Both the position numbers and the translations under genes were made by a program. 64,000 nt of DNA from Protonemura montana (Eukaryota; Arthropoda; Insecta; Plecoptera; Nemouridae). The stretch is from NCBI GenBank assembly GCA_947568835.1, contig OX387603.1:13850651-13914650 (forward strand). Direction: 5' to 3'. Below are positions 11,445 through 19,540 of this stretch, one piece after another; position 1 is the stretch's first letter, and each line of letters begins with the position of its first letter. The notes below the pieces were generated by a model, which made no database searches, had not been told where the DNA came from, and saw only the letters and a list, made by a program, of their open reading frames with translations.

Positions 11445-12115
11445 ACAGCCAGTCGATGCATGTGACGATTCGAGGAGGGCTCATAAGCAATTTTACTCTC
11501 AATGTGACTTGATTTAGTCAAGAACGCTCACATCTAACAAATGGTAACATAGTTAAAATTAATCTAATTAAACATCCACAATTAAAGTTCGAGAATTTAA
11601 AGTTATTTACTACCTGCATGCCTGGAAAACATTTGGTCAGTGATAGCAGCCGTGGACGCCATTGCTGTTATCACCTCGCTCCACTCCGAAAACCGGTCAG
11701 CCAATGGGAGCCGCGCTTCAGTCGATCGAATGCTCGAGGCGGAGGTCGATCGAGCACGTGTTGTGACGTCACTTGCACAGCGATGCAGTAGGTTTCAGGT
11801 AATACTCTTCTGTCGGCTACTCGCCTGGTACGAAGAGACAAATTTTCGCTTCGTTTTAGACGATTATTTCAGTTGAAACTTGTCATGGTTGGATTAACCG
11901 TACGTATAGGCAGTCCGTGGCACTCACGCGTACTACGAGTAGCTTCAAAGTTTTCACAGGTTAAACGAAACATTGTGAAGACGTGATACTTTCCCAGATT
12001 AATTTTCAGTTCATTTTTTATAACTTCATAACTGCCTTATTTATTTTTCTAAAATAAACTAAAATTAACTGCATTGTAAATAAATTCAAGAGACTTCGGC
12101 CCACGAGCGAATTTA
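11445..12115 (+). repeat. CRE/E-box repeat, copy B
   Basis: This is near-colinear with copy C (14588-15233) along its whole length and inverted relative to copy A. It runs from GAGGGCTCATAAGCAA, through TTAAAATTAATCTAATTAAA, AAAACATTTGGTC, the CACGTG and TGACGTCAC motifs and GGTTGGATTAACCG, to AAATTCAAGAGACT and CCACGAGC. It appears noncoding. Confidence 0.75.
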
Positions 12116-12124
12116 TTTTGTGGT

Positions 12125-12460
12125 GTTAACGACGAACTGTTTTAACATCTAGCCATGCGGCACTGGTCTAATGGCGTCAGGGAATGAGTGGATGATGATG
12201 ATGATGATGATGATGAACCTAACCTAGTCTAGAAGGGAGGAGGGAAAACCCGGTGCCGGCACAGAGCCTACTCCTGTCGAACTTCACCAAGGGGACCACC
12301 GGCAGCGGCTTAACGTCCCTTCCAAAGGACGGTACACTTGAACAGCAGGATTCCTCCACAAATCCATGCTGTCGAGAGGTTGATAAGCAAGAAGTGTTAA
12401 GTTACTGTACTAACTTTCATTCCTTCAACCTCTCTCCGAACAGAACTGGTCTTGTGTATG
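12125..12460 (-). mobile_element. 5S-derived SINE, reverse orientation, interrupted by assembly gap
   Basis: On the minus strand this shows body sequence TTTGGGAGAGAGG-like, then TGGATTTGTGGAGGAATCC, CCGGTGGTCCCCTTGG, CACCGGGTTTTCCCTCC, a (CAT)n stretch and TTAGACCAGTGCCGCATGG. The head that should follow lies in the N run. Sequence after the gap, ending near 12720, reads as unrelated unique sequence. Confidence 0.65.
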
Positions 12461-12660
12461 NNNNNNNNNNNNNNNNNNNNNNNNNNNNNNNNNNNNNNNN
12501 NNNNNNNNNNNNNNNNNNNNNNNNNNNNNNNNNNNNNNNNNNNNNNNNNNNNNNNNNNNNNNNNNNNNNNNNNNNNNNNNNNNNNNNNNNNNNNNNNNNN
12601 NNNNNNNNNNNNNNNNNNNNNNNNNNNNNNNNNNNNNNNNNNNNNNNNNNNNNNNNNNNN
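12461..12660. other. Assembly gap (200 N)
   Basis: Exactly 200 N, probably a gap of arbitrary size. It begins inside a repetitive SINE. Confidence 0.99.
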
Positions 12661-13476
12661 CCCACATCAGGGGAAAACATTGGCTCATGCCGCACTCGCG
12701 CTGGTCGACAATCCTTGCGTCTGACGTAGCTCACGACTAGTCGATGATTGCTAAAATAATGTATATTTAAAAGTTGCACAATAATAATAACAATAAAAAA
12801 TACAATAATAATAATAACAATAACATATTTTTATTCCATGATTGGTTACATTTATAAAATTGGCAAGTAATTGTACATACCTTACTCTGAAACATTTTAC
12901 ATATTTTAAAAATCATAAGAAATCATTACACATTTACATCCTATATACATAAAGTCATTTTAAATTAATTAAATAATATATTTTCAATAATCGTTTAATA
13001 ATCGTTTAATAATCGAATGTGCCATTAGGAATTGTTTTAGCACAATTGTTTGTCACTCTGTCTTGCTTTAATATGAAAGGAAGGTGATAAAACATCTTCA
13101 CTCCATTTAAGATTGGTCCTTTTGTAAAAAATTAAGATGTCAACTCATACCATTTGGTATTACGTCTCCAGGTGCGATTGTAAGTGCTACTTTATTGATT
13201 TGCGTCGACGATTTTAGTCAAAAGTCAATTGTTAGACTTAAGAATATGGCTTCATCCCTTACCCTTGAGGTAAATAAGTGGGGACTTCTTGTATGTATCA
13301 ATCAGTTTACTGTTCTGATAGGGTTTTTAATTAATCAGCGCAGCTTTTTAGGCGTTAAGATTTAAGTAATAGTGATATAAATGATAAAATTGTGATTTAA
13401 TTTTGATTGCAATGTAAAAGTCATTGGAGATTTAATTCCATTCTTCCATTTGTTTGACCACTGTTTAAGGCATGGG
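12661..13476. other. AT-rich spacer without gene
   Basis: It contains short (AAT)n-like stretches around 12781-12830 and a direct repeat of AATAATCGTTT near 12990. No ORF, splice pattern or RNA gene is seen. Confidence 0.6.
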
Positions 13477-14020
13477 ATTATAACAAGATTATAACAAGAT
13501 TATAACAAGATTATAACAAGATTATAACAAGATTATAACAAGATTATAACAAGATTATAACAAGATTATTACAAGATTATAACAAGATTATAACAAGATT
13601 ATAACAAGATTATAACAAGATTATAACAAGATTATAACAAGATTATAACAAGATTATAACAAGATTATAACAAGATTATTTATAACAAGATTATAACAAG
13701 ATTATAACAAGTTTATAACAAGATTATAACAAGATTATAACAAGATTATAACAAGATTATAACAAGATTATAACAAGATTATAACAAGATTATAACAAGA
13801 TTAAAACAAGATTATAACAAGATTATAACAAGATTATAACAAGATTATAACAAGATTATAACAAGATTATAACAAGATTATAACAAGATTATAACAAGAT
13901 TATAACAAGTTTATAACAAGATTATAACAAGATTATGACAAGATTATTACAAGATTATAACAAGATTATAACAAGATTATTTCAAGATTATTACAACAAG
14001 ATTATAACAAGATTATAACA
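13477..14020 (+). repeat. 11-bp tandem repeat (satellite)
   Basis: Unit ATTATAACAAG is repeated about 49 times over ~544 bp. There are only scattered changes (for example ATTATTACAAG, GTTTATAACAAG) and one small insertion near 13678-13685. It starts and ends abruptly. Confidence 0.97.
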
Positions 14021-14587
14021 GTACCCTCTAATATAGTAGTATAGCAAATACTGTTGTTAATGTTTGTAATAGTTGTTAAATAGTGTTAGGTATTATAAAA
14101 TACCCCGCGAAATGCAAGCGTTTGCAATTTAAATAAGATTTCATCCTTAAAAAAAAAAAAAAAAACGTTGGGATTCTGCTGGCTTGCTATCTGACCCTTT
14201 CCTGATTGTGGTTTAAAAGTTACTACTTTACTTTCTTTGTCGGTACATACTATCTTTGATACTATTTTAGTAGTTATTAAAAGCTCATTAGAAAGTTTCA
14301 TGGTAGTTTAATTCATTGGTTGTCTTCATCATTTACATCTTGTTTGTCCTGTCCTTGGGTGAATCATTTAGGATACAAGGAATTAATTTCGACTTAATTT
14401 TTGTGCATTTTGAAGCGTTTGCTTTGATAGATACTAAGGAACAGCTTCTCATTTTCATCCTAAAATATTGCTACGATCTTATAAGTTACAAAGCCATTCA
14501 ACCAAAATTCTCAACACAGTATTAAAATGTTGCACCACTCCTTTGATTGTCTACACAACTTGCATGTACAACAATTTAATTGCACGT
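14021..14587. other. Spacer without gene
   Basis: AT-rich sequence between the satellite and repeat copy C. It has a poly(A) run at about 14150-14165. No supported feature. Confidence 0.5.
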
Positions 14588-15233
14588 ATTATTGCTGGTC
14601 GCTGCATGTGTCGACTCAAAGAGGGCTCATTCGCAATTTTACTCTCAATGTGACTTAATTAGTCAAAAACGCCCACATCAAACAAATGCTAACATAGTTA
14701 AAATTAATCTAATTAAAAATCCACAATTAAAGTACGAGAATTTGCAGTTCTTTAGTATCTGCATGCCTGGAAAACATTTGGTCTGTGATAGCAGCAGTGG
14801 ACGCCATTGCTGTTATCACCTCGATCCACTTCGAAAACCGGTCAGCCAATGGGAGCCGAGCTTCAGTCGATCGAATGTTCGAGGCGGGGTCGATCGAGCA
14901 CGTGTTGTGACGTCACTTGCACATCGATGCAGTAGGTTTCAGGTGATACTCTTCGGTCGGCTACTCGCCTGGTACGAAGAGACAAATTTTCGCATCGTTT
15001 GAAACTTGTCATGGTTGGATTAACCGCACGTATAGGCAGTCCCGTGGTACTCACGCGTACCACGAGTTGCTTCAAAGTTTTCACAGGTAAACGAAACATT
15101 GTGAAGACGTGATACTTTCCCAGATTAATTTTTAGTTCATTTTTTATAACTTTATAAACTGCCTTATTTATTTTCCTAAAATAAACTGCATTCTAAATAA
15201 ATTCAAGAGACTACGGACCCACGAGCAGCTCGA
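14588..15233 (+). repeat. CRE/E-box repeat, copy C
   Basis: Third copy of the ~0.65-kb repeat, same orientation as copy B. It conserves AAAACATTTGGTCTGTGATA, the CACGTG E-box, TGACGTCAC, TTCAGGTGATACTCTTCGG and GGTTGGATTAACCG. It lacks the ~19 bases that copy B has between TTTCGCTTCG and GAAACTTGTC, so the copies diverged by indels. A 140-codon ORF across it is not conserved in the other copies. Confidence 0.75.
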
Positions 15234-15649
15234 GGACCCCCAACCCCAGTGGTGTAGTCCTACATTTTTTTGGGGTATTCGCTCGGTTATCAGGCTGTGG
15301 GTTCCAAATTCCGTGGTCATCACTAGGTTAGGTACGGGGTGGTGGGGGGGGGGGGGGGGGGGGGGGAGAGTGTTCCTTATTCTTTACCTTTAGTCTATTC
15401 ACTAGTTATAGTTCATTCCTATCAACACGAAAGCTACTACCTGGTGTTGGGGAAGCTACAATCACGCTTAGCTACAGATCCTTCATCAAGTAGCGACTGG
15501 CATTCATTGAATGCTGCAAATATTGCATCGCTCGTTCATCCATCGAAACTCTCAAAGTATTCTTGACTCTTTTCATTATTAGACTGTAGTCGTCTTCTGC
15601 TATTTATGTATCTGTTTGTTCCACTTCCATCGACGACCATCCCGTCTCG

Positions 15650-15727
15650 ATGGCAGGTTTGAAAAGTCGCTCTTCGAAAGAGCCATTCGGATGTGACCGC
15701 GTTCGAGTCCTGTCCGCTCCGCTTTTT
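15650..15727 (+). ncRNA. Possible tRNA-like Pol III unit (weak)
   Basis: A box B-like GTTCGAGTCC lies at 15701-15710, with T5 at 15723-15727. No clear box A precedes it, so this is the weakest of the tRNA-like units in the region. Confidence 0.25.
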
Positions 15728-16170
15728 GTTCTTCACGACATAGCTTGCACAATCTTTGATAGTGCATGGCAGAGGCGATGTAGTGTGAAGCGATCTCCAT
15801 GCTGCCGGGGTCGGATAAGAAGGCAAAAAAAAAAAAAACGACAAACCAGCAACTGGGTGTGGCTCGCGTCCCTGCAGAGGGCGCTATCAGCTGACACTTT
15901 CACGCTAGATCGCGGCAACTGGTGGTAGCCCGTATCTTTGGAGTGGACGATTGCCCCTGCATTACTTGGTGCGGGGGTCAGGTCCAGTTCTTGCTCGCTG
16001 CGTAAGTCGGTCAAAGTCGGTCATAATATCTTGAATTTCTTAATTGATGGTTCACTGAAACGCAAAGAAGAATGCGACTCCGAACCGTAGCATACATTGA
16101 GTGCCGGTCAACCCGGTAAACAGGGACATCAGATATGAAATTAAAATATATTCAGTTTACCAAAGCAGGG

Positions 16171-16268
16171 GCGACCGTCTGCGTAGCATAATGGACATGT
16201 CGTTACATCGGAACCATCAAGCTACATTGTGACCTGGTTCGATCCCGCTCACCGACAGGATATTTTTT
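16171..16268 (+). ncRNA. tRNA-like Pol III unit 1
   Basis: Box A TAGCATAATGG (16184-16194) fits the tRNA consensus. Box B GGTTCGATCCC (16236-16246) follows at tRNA-like spacing, and T6 lies at 16263-16268. I could not draw a convincing full cloverleaf or assign an anticodon. It is better read as a tRNA-derived SINE head or a tRNA pseudogene. Confidence 0.45.
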
Positions 16269-16356
16269 CTATTGGAATACGACATTCAAAGTATTCACAT
16301 ATGGTAGCTGCAGTCTGAAGAAATTATATACCATAAAAATGCTAGTGCAACTAGAT

Positions 16357-16478
16357 GTCCGCGTGGTCGTGCGGTACAAGGCACTACATCTTGTGAATAC
16401 TCATGAGATTTCCGGGGTTCCGGGTTCGAATCCCGTCAGCACAACTACTGCAGTGACAGACATCTTTTTTTTTTTTTT
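16357..16478 (+). ncRNA. tRNA-like Pol III unit 2
   Basis: It has TGGTCGTGCGG near box A (16364-16374), a perfect box B GGTTCGAATCC inside GGGTTCGAATCCC (16422-16434), and 14 T at 16465-16478. The long stretch between the boxes would suit a class II tRNA (Leu/Ser) with a long variable arm, but the acceptor ends do not pair. The hairpin array begins 24 bases after the T run. Confidence 0.45.
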
Positions 16479-16501
16479 GAGCGCACAGTTTAGATACCAC
16501 G

Positions 16502-16770
16502 AAAATTGCGGAGCGCGACTGGCGCTTCGCGCCAGTCGCGCTCCGCAATTTTAAAGCGCTGTCGCGCGCTCCGCGCGCGACAGCGCGCCAAGGTGGACGT
16601 CCAAGCGCGCGGAGCGCGCTTGGACGCGTACCGGTGCGCCCGTGCACCTGAGCGCGCGAAGCGCGCTCAGGTGCACGGGTGCACCGGCTCGCTGCTGGGC
16701 CCTGGCGCTCCGCGCCAGGGCCCAGCAGCGTGCGTGAGCGACTGGCGCGGAGCGCCAGTCGCTCACGCAC
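16502..16770. repeat. Array of six GC-rich perfect or near-perfect hairpins
   Basis: Six consecutive inverted repeats are separated by 0 to 11 bases or so. Arms/loops: 16502-16525/16529-16552 (24 bp, loop TTC); 16556-16569/16573-16586 (14 bp, TCC); 16598-16610/16614-16626 (13 bp, GGA); 16631-16657/16661-16687 (27 bp, one mismatch, GAA); 16690-16708/16712-16730 (19 bp, TCC); 16730-16748/16752-16770 (19 bp, GGA). Every hairpin closes on GCGC-NNN-GCGC. Outer arm sequences differ, although hairpins 1 and 6 share GCGACTGGCGC. ORFs on both strands here are by-products of the palindromes. Confidence 0.95.
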
Positions 16771-16775
16771 CCGGG

Positions 16776-17068
16776 CTCCTACGTCTAGCATCAAGTATAT
16801 AGGAACGATAATGATTGTTAAGCATCATCAGCGCCACCTGTTGGCAGGATTTTGTACTATACTCTGGACTTGTAATAATTGAAGACATTTGCCAAGTCTG
16901 ATTTTTAATCTAATTCATTAACTAATCGGAAAATAACTATGAAAATACAGCAGGAAAATATCAACATATTTGTCCAAAGTGTAGTACAAAATCCTGTCAA
17001 CAGGTGGCGCTGATGATGCGTAGCACTCATTATAATCGTTCATATACGCTTGATGCCAGACCTAAGGG
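16776..17068. mobile_element. Foldback/MITE-like element with ~90-bp terminal inverted repeats
   Basis: The left arm 16776-16867 and right arm 16974-17068 are inverted copies, ~80% alike by eye. They share TAGCATCAAG/CTTGATGCCA ends and an identical core GCATCATCAGCGCCACCTGT. About 106 bases of AT-rich spacer lie between. No transposase is present. The left end starts within a few bases of the last hairpin of the array. No target-site duplication was identified. Confidence 0.65.
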
Positions 17069-17354
17069 CCAGCGCCAGAGTATGGCACCGTCGTCCTGGG
17101 TGTCCAAATGGTGTTATACGACAGTCTGTTCATACATAGCGAAAGATCCAGGATGAGTAAACTGTACAAGACTTCGAACGTATTTTTTTTTTTTGTACGA
17201 TGATGGGCAATACTGAAGCTGATGTTTATAATGTTTCATCGAAATATCTTTTATTGAAAATCATGGAGGCAGTGTCTGAGATTTTTTCGGATTTTTTGAC
17301 GGAGTTGTCACAGTTGGACAGTTTTTGTTTCCCAAAAAAAACGTGTCATGGAGA

Positions 17355-17439
17355 GCGGGTCTTGTGGTCGAGCGGTTTATATGGATGCATCAGGTATCAA
17401 ACGTCCTGCGTTCGATCCTCGTTGCATACATCTTTTTTT
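17355..17439 (+). ncRNA. tRNA-like Pol III unit 3
   Basis: Box A TGGTCGAGCGG (17365-17375) is a perfect match to the tRNA consensus. A box B-like GTTCGATCCT lies at about 17410-17419, and T7 at 17433-17439. No complete cloverleaf could be drawn, so a tRNA-derived repeat is likeliest. Confidence 0.45.
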
Positions 17440-18616
17440 AATCACACCAATCATCCTCCAGGGCAAGAAAAAAAATTAAAATTATGTTTTAGTTCCTAGC
17501 CTGGCTACCAGGGGGTGATAACATCGACGAAACAATATTGGCCATGGTGGGGAACGTTAAATGAAAATATGACTACTGTTACTAAAAGAAAATGTAACTT
17601 AAGTACGAAAAATTATATAAAGTAAATATATAAGAAGAAGCAGGAAAAGGGGAAAAAATGAATATATACACAATTTATTCGGAATTATAATTATAATATA
17701 TCATCATAAGACATAGATACAGAAATTATCAATCATCACCACAAGCAATATAACGAAAATAACGTACACTAATAAAACCACCAACCTAACCATCACCACT
17801 AAAACTACCAGCATTACCAACATCAATACAACCAAAACAATACCAACATCAATACGAACATCACCAACAATACCAACATCAATACCACCACCACCACCAC
17901 CACCACAACCACGATATCAACCATGCGCTAATAGAGAGACAAGGTTTCGCTTCTACACGATGTGTAAATGCCGGACCGGACCCCAACACCAAGCAGTGCT
18001 GAGGCACGCGGCCACTCCAAAAAATGGGCTTTCACCAGTTGCCACGATCTGACGCGAAAATGCAAGCCTTGAAGCCCGACTGGAGGAACGCCAGTCGAAC
18101 CCCGTTGTTCTATGGTAGGTCTCCTGGTCAACCATACCAAACAAGTATCACCGAACCAGCAGTCGAGTTAAAGCACAGAGTGATCGCAAACGCAATCTGT
18201 TGGATATCAAATGTACTGGATCAATTAAAATGTCGATAAATCACGGCCATCGGTCGGTAACCCGTGTACCCACCTTGCTGAGCTGCCAACCTTGAAGCAT
18301 AAAATAACGGAATCGTGCCCATAATAGCCCATCGTGTTCGGGGGTGCAAACTACCCCATAGACCACAGTATGGGCGAATCTTCACAAATCAAGAATAAAC
18401 GTAAGAAACGTCCATTGATTTTTCAATATTTTTTGAGTGGAAATTGAAGTGACTGCACACCCAACGCCTGGACTGTAAACACGACGTCAGTGCACACGTG
18501 TACGATGAGTGGCCTACCCATCAGGATTCACACATAAATATTACTGCTATAAGTGATTTATTTACATCTTGTTTTATTGACTTGCATGTTGATAACAAAT
18601 CAGAAACAACATACGT
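17440..18616. other. Spacer with ACC-rich simple sequence
   Basis: AT-rich sequence that becomes rich in ACC/CAA triplets from ~17760 and culminates in a (CCA)n run at 17885-17912. No gene, splice pattern or RNA gene is supported. Confidence 0.6.
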
Positions 18617-18688
18617 GTCCTCGTAGTGCAGTGGGATGGTCGTGAATCCATTGCGTGGGGTCCACAGTTCGCTTCCCGGCACTTCCTA
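18617..18688 (+). ncRNA. tRNA-like Pol III unit 4
   Basis: TCCTCGTAGTGCAGTGG matches the start of tRNA-Asp-like genes, with box A TAGTGCAGTGG at 18624-18634. A weaker box B, AGTTCGCTTCC, lies at 18666-18676. No good T run follows at once. It is probably a degraded tRNA-derived repeat. Confidence 0.35.
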
Positions 18689-18943
18689 CTTTTGTCTTTC
18701 AAAGCCCTTCACCTGGAACATGGATCAAGTGAAGGGATGGGGAGAGATGATCCGAAATATAACTTTCATGATATTTTTTTTACCAAGTCTAAAATCAAGT
18801 GTTTATATACGACTTCCACCAACCTGTTGCCATCAGGGCAGCGTGGCTCAATGATAACAAGCACTGGCTATTTGCAACATTAAGACAACATAATCAAATG
18901 ACTATAAATTAAAAAATGTTTTAAAAAACCTCCTTATTGTAAA

Positions 18944-18996
18944 TGGGGGCCCCAGGGGCCCCGGCCGGCTGGAGGCCCCGGCGGCATTTGCCGCCG
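18944..18996. repeat. GC-rich palindromic block
   Basis: Within AT-rich sequence there is a 53-base block with nested short inverted repeats: GGGGCCCC-AG-GGGCCCC, a CCGGCCGG core, and GGCGGCA-TT-TGCCGCC at 18980-18995. It resembles the GC hairpin array at 16.5 kb in style but not in sequence. Confidence 0.7.
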
Positions 18997-19540
18997 CAAA
19001 ATTGGCGTAATAATGGCTGCATAATAACTAACATGCTTCTCTTCTGCATAGTTTAGCAATTTATCAATCCAAGAATGTAAATACATACTACCAAAACAGG
19101 AACTTATTTGGGGCCTTGGAGTACGTATATATTTTTTAGATTAATTTGAAAATTTCAATCTGCGTAATGCAACCGACCAAACATCGAAATCGGGATCACA
19201 CCAGGAACCCGATCACATAATAAAAAATATTTAGCATAAACGATGCTTGTTGACTAACATCATCATTATGAAGATAATTATTTCACAATATAAATATAAT
19301 CTAAAAAGGGTGTCGTGTGGTTCCCTCCACCGTGAACAACGTCCGCGTATCTGTGTCTCCTGCTACTCACTGAATTGTCTAAAAATATTTTTAAGTTGAA
19401 GTCGGTCGAGACATCGTTGGCTCGACGCCATACGTGCTAGATGAAATCAGCGACGCCGCATTCAGTTCCTTCTGACGCCCGACGCCGAAACCGACGCCCG
19501 CCGACGGTACCTTGAGGACAAGTGGTAGCGCCGCCACGAA
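18997..19540 (+). promoter_or_regulatory. Upstream/5' region of the SDR gene
   Basis: Mostly AT-rich noncoding sequence that turns CpG-rich from about 19400 to the ATG at 19541. That last part is probably promoter plus 5' UTR. No TATA box is obvious. Confidence 0.4.

Noticed and set aside
12253..12779. ORFs running through the N gap
   Set aside because: The translations are mostly X from the 200-N gap and SINE sequence.
13477..14020. CRISPR array
   Set aside because: The 11-bp units are contiguous with no spacers, in an animal genome. It is a simple tandem repeat.
14580..15002. 140-codon ORF in repeat copy C
   Set aside because: The frame is not kept in copies A and B, so it is incidental to a noncoding repeat.
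16357..16443. Functional tRNA gene (Leu/Ser-like)
   Set aside because: Box B is perfect but the acceptor-stem ends do not pair and no anticodon loop could be placed, so it is listed only as tRNA-like.
16384..16802. Long Arg/Ala-rich ORFs on both strands over the hairpin array
   Set aside because: Both strands read almost the same because the sequence is palindromic. Composition explains the open frames and no start, splice or domain supports coding.
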